Notes under the pieces: generated by a model
What the model was told of the DNA's origin: nothing
Databases searched by the model: none
The model's input: only the letters and a program-made list of their open reading frames with translations
Shown: positions 16,648 to 26,297 of the stretch, in pieces
How positions within the stretch are numbered: position 1 is the stretch's first letter
Layout of the letters: each line of letters starts with the position of its first letter
Source: Paradesertivirga superstes
GTDB lineage: Bacteria > Bacteroidota > Bacteroidia > Sphingobacteriales > Sphingobacteriaceae
Direction: 5' to 3'
DNA length: 64,000 nt
Assembly: GCF_037622515.1 (NCBI RefSeq)
Contig: NZ_JBBJCN010000001.1
Span: 1-64,000, forward strand
Position numbers and translations under genes: made by a program

Positions 16648-18114
16648 ATGAATCACCGGTGTTTAATTATTTATACTTTTTTAGTACTGCTTTCTTTCTC
16701 TTCCTTCTCTCAATCATACACGCTTAAAGATAGCTTAAGAGTTGATTCGCTTAATAAATCCGGTTATGATATCAGGCTTACAGATCCGGAAAGAACCCTT
16801 TTTTTAGGAAGGAAAGCCTTAGCCCTGGCCACGAAAACCGACTATATAAATGGAATTGCAGAGGCTTACCGGATTTTAGGTATTGGATATTCCTATTTAG
16901 GAAAAAATGATAAGGCCATCGCAAATTATCTTATCTCTCTTTCTCACTTTAAAGAAGCGAATAATTTAACCGGTGAAGCCAAAATCTATAATAACATAGG
17001 AAACCTTTACAAGGAAATTAATTATAATAAAGCTTTAGAATACTTTGTCAAAGCTTTAAACTCGGCAGAGCAATTGAAGATGCCTGATCTAATTGCAGCC
17101 TCTTATCTGAATATTGGTGTAATAAATTACAGAAAAAAAGATTACAGTGCTGCATTAAAACACTTTGAAAAAAGTCATAGTTTATTTTTGCAGCAAAACA
17201 ACCTCGTAGGTACTACTCTTGCACTTCAAAATCAGGGCGTAATATATTACAGCATAAATAAAAAAGAAAAGGCGGAAAAACTACTGCTGGAAGCGAATAA
17301 AAAAGCTAAGGAAGCAGAACTAAACAGTGCAATTGCGAGTATAAACTTAACCTTGGTATCGATATATATTGATAAGAAGGATTATAAAAAAGCTGAATAT
17401 TATTTAAATGAAGGAAAAGAATATGCCCTCATAGGTAAGTCCACAAAACTCCAGAGTGATTTACTTAAAACTTCTTATCAGCTCGAAAACAAACGCAATA
17501 ATTACAGACAGGCCTTATTATATCTTCAGGAATTATACACTCAGGACAGTATAGAGTTACAGAACAATATGTCAAAGAAATTTGGCTTGTTTGAAGAGCA
17601 ATCTAAATTTGCAGCCAGAGAGAAGGAAAGTGCGATAGAATTAGAAAAGGCGAAAACAAACAGAATAATTTTCGTTGCTGCAATAGCCATCTCCTCTTTG
17701 GCAGTTATTCTTATAATTATACTTGTCCTGAATCTAAAGAAGAAGGCCAAAACAAATAAGCTTCTTCAAATTCTTAATGAAGAAATATCCATTCAAAAAG
17801 AGAATCTCAATAAGGTAAATTATAATTTAGAGCAAATTATTGATGAACGGACAAAAGATCTTCAAATAAAAAACAGAAAACTTTCCGAATATTCTTCACA
17901 CCTTTCTCATCAGATTCGCGGCCCGGTTGCGACTATGAAAGGTTTAATGATTCTTGAAAAAGAATCTTTAATCGACGATAAAGATTTCATTATTGAGATG
18001 AGTAAATGTGTAAACGAAGTGGATGACAGAATAATTAACATCAACGATGTGCTTCACAATTTATCTCAACCAGGCTTTATTCCGACATCTGTGGATAAAG
18101 AAAACAAATCCTGA
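16648..18114 (+). CDS. TPR membrane protein ending in a histidine-kinase phosphoacceptor helix, no ATPase domain
   Basis: An N-terminal signal peptide (about 1-21) is followed by periplasmic TPR repeats (about 40-300), one membrane helix (about 340-363), a cytoplasmic coiled coil (370-412), and a HisKA-like helix with the H-box SHLSHQIRGP, candidate phospho-His H421. The protein stops at 488 residues, about 65 residues after the H-box. No HATPase_c N, G1 or G2 box follows, and none appears in the sequence after the stop. TPR-TM-HisKA-HATPase kinases are common in Bacteroidota; this one lacks the catalytic half. It is divergent from the lipoprotein array with 105 bases between. It could be a partner of another kinase, or a remnant. 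Confidence 0.82.
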   Translation: MNHRCLIIYTFLVLLSFSSFSQSYTLKDSLRVDSLNKSGYDIRLTDPERTLFLGRKALALATKTDYINGIAEAYRILGIGYSYLGKNDKAIANYLISLSHFKEANNLTGEAKIYNNIGNLYKEINYNKALEYFVKALNSAEQLKMPDLIAASYLNIGVINYRKKDYSAALKHFEKSHSLFLQQNNLVGTTLALQNQGVIYYSINKKEKAEKLLLEANKKAKEAELNSAIASINLTLVSIYIDKKDYKKAEYYLNEGKEYALIGKSTKLQSDLLKTSYQLENKRNNYRQALLYLQELYTQDSIELQNNMSKKFGLFEEQSKFAAREKESAIELEKAKTNRIIFVAAIAISSLAVILIIILVLNLKKKAKTNKLLQILNEEISIQKENLNKVNYNLEQIIDERTKDLQIKNRKLSEYSSHLSHQIRGPVATMKGLMILEKESLIDDKDFIIEMSKCVNEVDDRIININDVLHNLSQPGFIPTSVDKENKS

Positions 18115-18277
18115 ACAAAAAATCCTTCGCATTTTTTTAATTTAGCCATTTGAAACCGGCATATGCTTCACGCTTTACAAATGCGAAATTATTAAGCTTA
18201 TGCAAGCCCTGCCCTAAAAGCAGACGGGGTTTATTGCCGATAAAAAACAATTTTATATTATTGAAAACGGAACAGGT

Positions 18278-20554
18278 TTGGATTATTTAAAAGGGTTAAA
18301 TCCTTCACAAAAAGACGCAGTAGAACAAACAAAAGGACCGGTAATGATTGTAGCGGGTGCCGGCTCGGGTAAAACACGTGTAATTACCTGCCGGGTGGCC
18401 CATCTCATAACAAAGGGAGTGGATCCGTTCAATATTCTTGTACTTACGTTTACTAATAAAGCAGCCAAAGAGATGCGCGAGCGGATTATGAAAGCTGTTG
18501 GTACAGAAGCTAAGAATATCTGGATGGGCACCTTTCACTCGGTCTTCGCAAAAATATTAAGGGTAGAAGCTAATAAAATAGGCTACCCAAATAATTTCAC
18601 GATTTACGACACCGATGACAGCAAAAGCCTCTTACGCGCTATTCTGAAAGAACAGCAGTTAGATGATAAATTATATAACGCTAACTTTGTTTATAACAGG
18701 ATTTCATCGGCAAAGAATAATCTGATTTCGCCGGCAGAATATCTAAAAAACGAACATATACAATCCGAGGACTTTTCTACAGGACGCGGAAGAATGGGAG
18801 AAATCTATCAGATTTATGCCGCCCGCTGCTTTAAAGCCGGAGCTATGGATTTTGATGATTTGTTGTTTAAAACGAATGTGCTGCTGAGGGAACATCCCGA
18901 TGTCTTATATAAATACCAGAATAAGTTTAAATACTTAATGGTGGATGAGTATCAGGATACAAATTATTCGCAATACCTTATTGTAAAAAAACTTGCTGCT
19001 ATAAATGAAAACATTTGTGTGGTAGGTGATGATGCCCAAAGCATTTATGCCTTCCGTGGTGCCAATATTCAAAACATTCTGAATTTCGAGAAAGATTATC
19101 CTGATTTAAAAGTGTTTAAACTGGAGCAGAATTATCGTTCTACGCAGAATATTGTAAACGCCGCAAACAGTATTATTGCTAATAATCAGAACCAGCTTAA
19201 AAAAACAGTTTTTTCCGAAAATGAAACTGGTGACAAAATTAAAATAGCCAGGGCATTCAGCGATAACGAAGAAGGAAAAATTATTGCTGAAGGAATTGCC
19301 CAGGAAAGAGCTGCTAAAGGTTATAATTTCAATGACTTCGCCATCCTGTATCGTACGAATGCTCAGTCGAGGGCCATGGAGGAAGCCTTGCGGAAGCTGA
19401 ATATCCCGTATAAAATATATGGTGGACTATCCTTTTATCAGCGTAAGGAGATAAAAGACCTGATTGCCTATTTCCGATTAACATTTAATCCGAATGATGA
19501 GGAAGCCTTAAAACGTGTAATAAATTATCCAAGACGAGGTATAGGTGATACCACAATAGAGCGTATAATTATTGCAGCCGATAAAAACGACCTTACTTTG
19601 TGGGAGGTAATTATTGACGCAAATAAATACCTTGATGCCAGAAGCGCAACATCTGTGGGTAATTTTGGCACTATTATTCAAAGTTTTCAGGTTCTTGCAA
19701 AAACTCATTCAGCTTATGATTGTGCGCTTCATATAGCACAACACTCGGGATTGTTAAAAGATTTGTATGATGATAAATCTGTCGAAGGCTTAAATCGGTA
19801 TGAAAACATACAGGAATTACTAAACGGAATAAAAGAATTTAGCGAACGGGAAGATATTGAAGAAAAAGGGCTGGATATTTTTATGCAGGATATTGCCCTT
19901 TTAACCAACGACGATAATGATAAAAACCCGAATGCAGATACAGTTTCACTGATGACCATTCACTCTGCAAAAGGATTGGAATTTAAAAATGTGTGTGTTG
20001 TAGGATTAGAAGAAAATCTATTTCCATCGCAAATGTCTTTGAATTCAAGGGCAGATTTAGAAGAGGAGCGTCGATTGTTTTATGTTGCTATTACCAGAGC
20101 GGAGAAAAAACTCACTATTTCTTACGCCACATCCCGCTATCGCTGGGGAACATTAACCAGTTGTGAGCCAAGCAGATTTATTGATGAAATCAATCCTCAA
20201 TATTTAGAGCTCGACTTTAAGCCACAACAAAAAACAGAAAATCCGTTCTTTAATCAGGAAAAAAGTTCCTGGAGCAGTCAGTCGGGAGGTGATACATATT
20301 CGAAACCAAAACCAGCTACTGTACCAAAAACCACTTCCATATTGCCCAAAGCACATGTTCCCAGCGAGGGATTTAAAGTCTCCGATACTTCAAACCTTCA
20401 GGTAGGTATGGATGTTGAACACGAACGCTTTGGTTTTGGCAAGGTTTTGATCCTGGAGGGAAATAAACCTGATATAAAAGCAACAATATTTTTTAAAGAA
20501 CTTGGACAGAAACAACTTTTACTTAAATTTGCAAAACTTCGTATAGTATCGTAG
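18278..20554 (+). CDS. UvrD/PcrA-family 3'-5' DNA helicase
   Basis: Superfamily 1A helicase for DNA repair and replication-conflict resolution. Motifs in order: Walker A VAGAGSGKT (near residue 27), MGTFHSVF (Ib region), DEYQDTN (II), GDDAQSIYAFRGA (III), EQNYRST (IV), TIHSAKGLEF (V), and EERRLFYVAITRA (VI). The C-terminal 55 residues (VGMDVEHERFGFGKV onward) form the Tudor-like domain of PcrA/UvrD that contacts RNA polymerase in other bacteria. At 758 residues it has normal length. No ATG lies before Walker A except one within it, so the TTG at 18278, giving MDYLKGLNPSQ, is the likely start. It is followed by DUF4290 and murA in one direction. Confidence 0.93.
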   Translation: MDYLKGLNPSQKDAVEQTKGPVMIVAGAGSGKTRVITCRVAHLITKGVDPFNILVLTFTNKAAKEMRERIMKAVGTEAKNIWMGTFHSVFAKILRVEANKIGYPNNFTIYDTDDSKSLLRAILKEQQLDDKLYNANFVYNRISSAKNNLISPAEYLKNEHIQSEDFSTGRGRMGEIYQIYAARCFKAGAMDFDDLLFKTNVLLREHPDVLYKYQNKFKYLMVDEYQDTNYSQYLIVKKLAAINENICVVGDDAQSIYAFRGANIQNILNFEKDYPDLKVFKLEQNYRSTQNIVNAANSIIANNQNQLKKTVFSENETGDKIKIARAFSDNEEGKIIAEGIAQERAAKGYNFNDFAILYRTNAQSRAMEEALRKLNIPYKIYGGLSFYQRKEIKDLIAYFRLTFNPNDEEALKRVINYPRRGIGDTTIERIIIAADKNDLTLWEVIIDANKYLDARSATSVGNFGTIIQSFQVLAKTHSAYDCALHIAQHSGLLKDLYDDKSVEGLNRYENIQELLNGIKEFSEREDIEEKGLDIFMQDIALLTNDDNDKNPNADTVSLMTIHSAKGLEFKNVCVVGLEENLFPSQMSLNSRADLEEERRLFYVAITRAEKKLTISYATSRYRWGTLTSCEPSRFIDEINPQYLELDFKPQQKTENPFFNQEKSSWSSQSGGDTYSKPKPATVPKTTSILPKAHVPSEGFKVSDTSNLQVGMDVEHERFGFGKVLILEGNKPDIKATIFFKELGQKQLLLKFAKLRIVS

Positions 20555-20620
20555 ATTCCCGAACTTTATTGGAACAGCGATCCCGGCTGGGAATTTTCCC
20601 TCCAAAACAATAAAACAGAC

Positions 20621-21304
20621 ATGACATTTGATTACAATACATCAAGGAAAAAATTAATCCTTGCAGAATATGGCCGAAATGTTCAAAACATGGTTGCCTA
20701 TATATGCACTTTGCCAACTAAAGATGAACGCAACAGACACGCACAGGTTGTTATAGATCTGATGGGTTTTTTAAACCCGCACTTACGTGATGTGGCCGAT
20801 TTCAAACATAAACTATGGGATCATCTACATATCATTTCTGATTTTCAGATTGATGTTGATTCAAATTATCCTAAACCGGCACCGGATGCAATTCATTTTA
20901 AACCGGCCCCTCTGGCTTATCCGCAGCACCGGATCAAGTTTAAGCACTACGGTAAAACCGTAGAAGTAATGATAAAAAAGGCAAAAGCAATTGAAGAGCC
21001 GCAGCGAAGACAAGCTATGACACAGTCTATCGCAAATTTTATGAAAATGGCATATGTTACCTGGAATAAAGATACAGTGGCAGATGAAACCATAATCAGT
21101 GATTTAAAAGCATTATCTAACGGAGAGTTGGTTCTGGACGATAATTTCAATCTGCATAAAATTGAAGTCAGACCGAATGCTCCCGGGGTAAGACAAAAAA
21201 CCAGCTCTGGAAGTGGCAATAGCACCAATAAGCCAAGGCAAAACACCAATAACGCTTCACGTAATCAAGGAAACCGTCCTAAAAACAACGGGAAACGATA
21301 TTAA
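20621..21304 (+). CDS. DUF4290 domain protein
   Basis: A 227-residue Bacteroidota-specific protein. The DUF4290 domain fills residues 1-185 and starts MTFDYNTSRKKLILAEYGR, typical of the family. A Ser/Asn/Lys/Arg-rich, low-complexity tail follows (about 186-227). It has no signal peptide or membrane helix. The position directly upstream of murA (36 bases) is the usual one for this family, which hints at a role connected with cell-wall synthesis, but no function is established. Confidence 0.88.
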   Translation: MTFDYNTSRKKLILAEYGRNVQNMVAYICTLPTKDERNRHAQVVIDLMGFLNPHLRDVADFKHKLWDHLHIISDFQIDVDSNYPKPAPDAIHFKPAPLAYPQHRIKFKHYGKTVEVMIKKAKAIEEPQRRQAMTQSIANFMKMAYVTWNKDTVADETIISDLKALSNGELVLDDNFNLHKIEVRPNAPGVRQKTSSGSGNSTNKPRQNTNNASRNQGNRPKNNGKRY

Positions 21305-21340
21305 GTTTAAACCTTTTACATCTCTAATCCTTTTTAATCC

Positions 21341-22666
21341 ATGAATGCATTCGAAATTCACGGCGGCAAACCGCTGAAGGGAGAAATTATCCCTCAGGGA
21401 GCCAAAAATGAGGCTTTACAAGTAATCGCCGCTGTTTTATTGACGCCAGAAAAAGTTACCATCAGCAATATCCCTGATATTGTTGACGTGAATAAATTAA
21501 TCGCCCTTCTTGGAGATCTGGGTGTAAGTATTGAACGTATAAATAAAGACACTTATACTTTTGAGGCTAAAGACATCAATCTGGATTTGTTCCAGTCCCA
21601 GCAATTTAAGTCAAAGGGTGGAAGTCTGAGAGGTTCTATTATGATAGTAGGTCCCCTTCTGGCCCGCTTCGGAAGAGCTGCAATTCCAAAACCAGGTGGC
21701 GATAAAATTGGAAGAAGAAGGCTCGATACTCACTTTCTTGGCTTTGAAAAACTTGGAGCCAAATTTAACTACAATGCAGAAACCAGCTTTTTCAATGTAG
21801 ATGCCACGAATTTAAAAGGCACGTATATTTTGCTGGATGAGGCCTCCGTAACCGGAACAGCAAATGTGGTTATGGCTGCAGTTTTAGCCAAAGGAACAAC
21901 AACCCTCTATAACGCAGCATGCGAGCCTTACCTTCAGCAATTATGCAAAATGCTGAACAGGATGGGAGCTAAAATATCTGGAATAGGTTCCAATTTACTT
22001 ACAATTGAAGGTGTTCAGGAATTAGGTGGTACAGAACACAGGCTCTTGCCAGACATGATTGAAATCGGTTCCTTTATCGGCTTAGCGGCGATGACAGAAT
22101 CTGAAATCACCATAAAAGATGTTCGTTTTGAAGAATTGGGAATTATTCCAAACGTTTTTAGAAGACTGGGAATTAACTTTGAACTTCAAGGGGACGATAT
22201 TTATATCCCTTCTCAATCTCATTATGAAATTGATACATTTATCGATGGTTCTATCCTTACAATAGCTGATGCTCCGTGGCCTGGCTTTACTCCTGATTTA
22301 TTATCCATTATATTAGTTGTAGCTACACAGGCAAAAGGAAATGTAATGATTCATCAAAAGATGTTTGAAAGTCGCTTGTTCTTTGTAGATAAACTCATTG
22401 ACATGGGTGCGCAAATTATTCTGTGCGACCCGCACAGAGCAACTGTGATGGGATTAAACAAACAAGTTAAACTTCGTGGTATTGAAATGACCTCGCCGGA
22501 TATACGGGCCGGAGTATCTTTGTTAATTGCTGCTTTATCAGCCAGCGGCACATCTATTATTCATAGTATAGAACAAATAGAACGTGGGTATCAGGATATT
22601 GATATTCGTTTGAGAGCAATAGGCGCGGATATCAAGAGAATTGATGCCATGCCCAAATCACATTAA
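21341..22666 (+). CDS. murA: UDP-N-acetylglucosamine 1-carboxyvinyltransferase
   Basis: First committed step of peptidoglycan synthesis: transfers enolpyruvate from PEP to UDP-GlcNAc. An EPSP-synthase fold of 441 residues, starting with the substrate Lys/Asn motif QGAKNEAL (near 22) and including VTGTANVVMAA and PDIRAGVSLL. The loop that carries the fosfomycin-reactive Cys115 in E. coli (PGGCxIG) reads PGGDKIG here, with Asp at residue 121 (codon 21701-21703). MurA enzymes with Asp at this position are active and intrinsically insensitive to fosfomycin (known from mycobacteria and chlamydiae). It probably lies in an operon after DUF4290 and ends at a strong terminator. Confidence 0.95.
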   Translation: MNAFEIHGGKPLKGEIIPQGAKNEALQVIAAVLLTPEKVTISNIPDIVDVNKLIALLGDLGVSIERINKDTYTFEAKDINLDLFQSQQFKSKGGSLRGSIMIVGPLLARFGRAAIPKPGGDKIGRRRLDTHFLGFEKLGAKFNYNAETSFFNVDATNLKGTYILLDEASVTGTANVVMAAVLAKGTTTLYNAACEPYLQQLCKMLNRMGAKISGIGSNLLTIEGVQELGGTEHRLLPDMIEIGSFIGLAAMTESEITIKDVRFEELGIIPNVFRRLGINFELQGDDIYIPSQSHYEIDTFIDGSILTIADAPWPGFTPDLLSIILVVATQAKGNVMIHQKMFESRLFFVDKLIDMGAQIILCDPHRATVMGLNKQVKLRGIEMTSPDIRAGVSLLIAALSASGTSIIHSIEQIERGYQDIDIRLRAIGADIKRIDAMPKSH

Positions 22667-22677
22667 CAGATAAGAAT

Positions 22678-22710
22678 AAAAAGCCAAAAGCATTAAACTT
22701 TTGGCTTTTT
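22678..22710. terminator. bidirectional terminator between murA and the PLP synthase
   Basis: AAAAAGCCAAAAG and CTTTTGGCTTTTT form a perfect 13-bp stem around a 7-base loop. It lies between convergent genes and has A- and T-runs on both sides. Confidence 0.85.
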
Positions 22711-22718
22711 CATTAAAA

Positions 22719-24080
22719 TTATACGGAGATAGCGTTAATAATATCGAACTGAGTAATAATTTCCAGTTTATTAAATTCATCCACTACCATTACAGCGGTA
22801 CTTTCCTTATTAATTAATGATGAAATTTTATCAATTGAGGTGTTTAAATCTACAATTGGGAAAGGTTCTGTCATAACTGAAGTGATAGGACTCGTCTTGA
22901 TCGATGGATCTTCAAAAAGGCAGGAAAAAATATCATTCTCCGTTATCTTACCTATGATTTTTTGATTCTGAGTTACAGGAAGCTGAGATATATTTAACTC
23001 CTTCAGTGTGTTAATAGCTTCCATGATAGTTTTATCCGATTCTATAGTTACTATTTCCTGTCGCTCTCTCTTGCTAAGAATAGTTCTCGCGGTAACCTTT
23101 TCATCCTTTAAAAAGCCTCGTTCACGCAGCCAGTCCTCATTGTACATTTTTGCCAGATAGCGTGTACCGTGATCGTGAAAAATCACGACGACAACGTCCT
23201 TTTCCGTTAATTGCTCTTTCATTTGGAGCAATCCTGCAATAGCCGCACCTGAAGAATTCCCCGCAAAAATCCCTTCTTTCACAGCAATTTCACGCGTCAT
23301 TAAAGCAGCATCCCTATCCGTTACTTTTTCGAAATGATCAATTACTGAAAAATCAACGTTTTGCGGCAAAAAGTCCTCTCCGATTCCTTCGGTTATATAC
23401 GGATAGATTTCATTTTTATCAAATACACCAGTTTCTTTAAACTTTTTAAATACGGAACCATAGGTATCAATCCCCCAGCATTTAATATCCGGATTTTTCT
23501 CCTTCAAAAACTTCCCCGCTCCCGAAATGGTTCCTCCCGTTCCAACACCAACCACCAAATGGGTAATTTTTCCTTCCGTTTGCTCCCATATTTCAGGACC
23601 AGTTTGTTCGTAGTTTGCCTGGGTATTTGAAAGGTTATCGTATTGATTAGCCTTCCATGAATTTGGAATCTCTTTTTGCAGCCTGGTAGCTACTGAGTAA
23701 TAAGAACGGGGATCATCTGGTTCTACGTTTGTAGGACAGACGATAACTTTAGCCCCAAACGCTCTTAAAGCATCAATCTTTTCCTTTGATTGCTTATCCG
23801 TGGTTGTAAAAATACATTTGTAGCCTTTAACGGCGGCAGCAATCGCCAAACCCATACCGGTATTACCGGAGGTCCCTTCAATTATAGTACCGCCTGGCTT
23901 AAGCTTCCCTTCCCTCTCCGCATCTAAGATCATCTTCAAGGCCATCCGGTCCTTGATAGAGTTACCCGGATTTGTAGTTTCAATTTTTGCCAAAACAGTA
24001 GCTTTAACGTCTTTTGTTATCCTGTTTAGTTTCACCAGCGGAGTATTGCCAATGGTTTCAAGAATATTAGTATACCACAT
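22719..24080 (-). CDS. cystathionine beta-synthase / cysteine synthase with two CBS domains
   Basis: PLP-dependent beta-replacement enzyme of the cysteine synthase superfamily. The PLP Lys lies in NPGNSIKDRMAL (near residue 43), the phosphate loop in EGTSGNTGMGLA (near 69) and a second glycine loop in VGVGTGGTISG (near 180). Residues 1-320 are catalytic; about 335-453 hold two CBS domains, as in eukaryote-type cystathionine beta-synthase. Whether it uses serine plus homocysteine or O-acetylserine plus sulfide cannot be decided from motifs, but the CBS tail favours cystathionine beta-synthase. A haem-binding N-terminus is absent. It stands alone, convergent with murA. Confidence 0.9.
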   Translation of the reverse strand: MWYTNILETIGNTPLVKLNRITKDVKATVLAKIETTNPGNSIKDRMALKMILDAEREGKLKPGGTIIEGTSGNTGMGLAIAAAVKGYKCIFTTTDKQSKEKIDALRAFGAKVIVCPTNVEPDDPRSYYSVATRLQKEIPNSWKANQYDNLSNTQANYEQTGPEIWEQTEGKITHLVVGVGTGGTISGAGKFLKEKNPDIKCWGIDTYGSVFKKFKETGVFDKNEIYPYITEGIGEDFLPQNVDFSVIDHFEKVTDRDAALMTREIAVKEGIFAGNSSGAAIAGLLQMKEQLTEKDVVVVIFHDHGTRYLAKMYNEDWLRERGFLKDEKVTARTILSKRERQEIVTIESDKTIMEAINTLKELNISQLPVTQNQKIIGKITENDIFSCLFEDPSIKTSPITSVMTEPFPIVDLNTSIDKISSLINKESTAVMVVDEFNKLEIITQFDIINAISV

Positions 24081-24148
24081 GTTGTAAAAGTAGGAATAAG
24101 CTGTTAAAATTTCTCATTTTAACGCATGTACCGGTAAAGCGCATTCTG

Positions 24149-25012
24149 TTAAAATTTCAGATGCTTAACCGTGAGGCCGTTATTAATTAATTGTTTAAGT
24201 GATTCAATACCCACTTTAAGGTGTGTTTCCACATATTGTTCAGTAACTTTCGAGTCACTCTCCGAAGTTTTAACCCCTTCTGGTATCATAGGCTGATCTG
24301 AAACAAGCAATAGGGCACCTGTTGGTATTTTATTGGCAAAGCCTGTAGAAAATATTGTGGCTGTTTCCATATCTATAGCCATGGCGCGCAGCGTTTTTAA
24401 ATACTTCTTAAAACGCTTGTCATGCTCCCAAACCCTTCTGTTAGTGGTATAAACAGTTCCTGTCCAATAATCTCTTGAATGATCACGAATGGTTGTTGAA
24501 ATAGCTTTTTGCAGAGCAAAAGATGGCAGAGCCGGAACTTCAGGAGGGAAATAATCATTTGATGTACCTTCTCCCCTGATGGCAGCAATCGGAAGTATTA
24601 AATCTCCAATATTATTTTTCTTTTTAATGCCCCCGCATTTCCCGAGAAAGAGAACTGCTTTGGGATGAATTGTGGATAATAAATCCATCATTGTCGCTGC
24701 AAGCGGGCTACCCATTCCAAAATTAATAATTGTAATGCCGGAGGCCGAAACGCTTTGCATAGGTTTGTCGAGCCCCATAATAGGAGCATCATTATGCCAC
24801 TCGGAAAATAGCTGTAAATACTTAGAAAAATTTGTTAGCAAAATAAAGTCAGTAAACTGATCAAGCGGACGGCCCGTATATCTGGGAAGCCAGTTTTTAA
24901 CAATTTCTTCCTTAGTTTTCAGACCTTTCTTTACAGGAGACTCTACTTCCTTTACTTTTTTTGCAGTTTCAACGATTTCAGGATCTTGCTTTATATCTTT
25001 TTCTTCGTTCAT
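24149..25012 (-). CDS. amn: AMP nucleosidase
   Basis: Hydrolyses AMP to adenine and ribose 5-phosphate, a purine-pool control enzyme of the nucleoside phosphorylase/hydrolase superfamily. At 287 residues it resembles the shorter Bacteroidota AMP nucleosidases. Typical pieces are FGMGSPLAATMMD (near 98), FLGKCGGIK (near 123), and the substrate-binding AIDMETATIFSTG (near 211). The first 35 residues are charged and probably disordered. No signal peptide. It is followed by the clpX terminator upstream, so it has its own transcript; CGAATATA (minus TATATTCG) just upstream is a weak -7 match. Confidence 0.88.
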   Translation of the reverse strand: MNEEKDIKQDPEIVETAKKVKEVESPVKKGLKTKEEIVKNWLPRYTGRPLDQFTDFILLTNFSKYLQLFSEWHNDAPIMGLDKPMQSVSASGITIINFGMGSPLAATMMDLLSTIHPKAVLFLGKCGGIKKKNNIGDLILPIAAIRGEGTSNDYFPPEVPALPSFALQKAISTTIRDHSRDYWTGTVYTTNRRVWEHDKRFKKYLKTLRAMAIDMETATIFSTGFANKIPTGALLLVSDQPMIPEGVKTSESDSKVTEQYVETHLKVGIESLKQLINNGLTVKHLKF

Positions 25013-25031
25013 AATTATCGAATATAAAACA

Positions 25032-25057
25032 AAAAACCCCGATAAATCGGGGTTTTT
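25032..25057 (-). terminator. terminator after clpX
   Basis: AAAAACCCCGAT/ATCGGGGTTTTT is a 12-bp perfect inverted repeat directly after the clpX stop (25059), with a T-run on the minus strand. Confidence 0.85.
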
Positions 25058-25058
25058 A

Positions 25059-26297
25059 TTATGCTACTTTCAATTTTTTAATATCCGACTTTGCAAATTT
25101 ATCCATAGCGTAATCGAGCGTGATATAGAGTTCCTTATCATGATGCTTCTCTGAAGGCATTTCAAACATGGCATCGATCATAATAGCCTCGCATATAGAA
25201 CGTAAGCCTCTGGCACCCAATTTAAACTCCATTGCTTTATCTACAATAAATTCAAGAACTTCTTTTTCGAACTCTAACTTGACACCTTCATACTCAAATA
25301 ATTTTGTGTACTGGCGGGTTAAGGAGTTTTTAGGTTCTGTAAGAATATTTAATAATGCAGACCTGTCAAGAGGATTTAAACTTGTAATTACCGGTAATCG
25401 TCCGATCAATTCAGGAATTAAACCAAAAGACCGCAAATCTTGTGGAGTTATATATTTATACAGATTTTTCAAATCTATATTAACATCCTCATTATTAACC
25501 TTGTATCCTACTGTTTGAGTTTTCAAACGGTTAGCTATTTTCTTCTCTATACCATCAAACGCACCACCGCATATAAACAGGATATTGTTTGTATTAACGG
25601 CAATCATTTTCTGATCAGGGTGTTTACGACCACCCTGAGGCGGTACGTTAACCATTGTTCCTTCAAGAATTTTTAGCAATGCCTGCTGAACACCTTCACC
25701 TGAAACGTCACGGGTGATCGAAGGGTTATCGCTTTTTCGGGCAATTTTATCCACCTCATCAATATAGACTATGCCACGTTCGGCAGCAGCCACATCATAA
25801 TCCGCAGCCTGAAGAAGACGTGTCAGGATACTTTCAACATCCTCACCCACATATCCTGCTTCAGTTAATACCGTTGCGTCACAAATACAAAAAGGCACAT
25901 GTAAAACTTTGGCGATGGTTTTAGCTAAAAGAGTTTTACCGGTTCCGGTCTCTCCTACCATGATGATATTTGATTTTTCAATCTCTATTTCATCCTTTTC
26001 GACCTTTTGATTAAGGCGTTTGTAGTGATTATAAACCGCAACTGAAAGAACTTTCTTTGCATCATCCTGGCCAATAACGTATTGATCCAAATGACTTTTA
26101 ATTTCCATCGGCTTCATCAGCGTTAAAGCCGACTGAGCCGTTTTGTTTTTCCTGGTAGACAACTCCTCAGAAAGTATCTGATTAGCCTGGGCAACACATT
26201 TATCACAAATATGTGCATCCAGCCCTGCAATAAGCATCAGGGTGTCTTGTTTTCCGGAACCACAGAAAGAACATTTGATATCTTTACTCTTACTCAT
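25059..26297 (-). CDS. clpX: ATP-dependent Clp protease ATP-binding subunit ClpX
   Basis: AAA+ unfoldase that feeds substrates to ClpP. An N-terminal zinc-binding domain (CSFCG...CDKC) is followed by Walker A GETGTGKT, pore loop GYVGED, Walker B YIDEVDK and sensor/C-terminal domain with ARGLRSI. Length 412 from the ATG at 26297. That ATG shares its A with the clpP stop (TGATG), so the two are translationally coupled; the in-frame GTG at 26300 is less likely. The ClpP-contacting IGF tripeptide seems to be replaced by VGY in QTVGYK, judged by position only. Confidence 0.96.
   Translation of the reverse strand: MSKSKDIKCSFCGSGKQDTLMLIAGLDAHICDKCVAQANQILSEELSTRKNKTAQSALTLMKPMEIKSHLDQYVIGQDDAKKVLSVAVYNHYKRLNQKVEKDEIEIEKSNIIMVGETGTGKTLLAKTIAKVLHVPFCICDATVLTEAGYVGEDVESILTRLLQAADYDVAAAERGIVYIDEVDKIARKSDNPSITRDVSGEGVQQALLKILEGTMVNVPPQGGRKHPDQKMIAVNTNNILFICGGAFDGIEKKIANRLKTQTVGYKVNNEDVNIDLKNLYKYITPQDLRSFGLIPELIGRLPVITSLNPLDRSALLNILTEPKNSLTRQYTKLFEYEGVKLEFEKEVLEFIVDKAMEFKLGARGLRSICEAIMIDAMFEMPSEKHHDKELYITLDYAMDKFAKSDIKKLKVA

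Noticed and set aside
25059..26297. ClpX with a lost ClpP-binding loop
   Set aside because: VGY at the presumed IGF position may be a normal variant in this phylum; without an alignment the difference is not meaningful.
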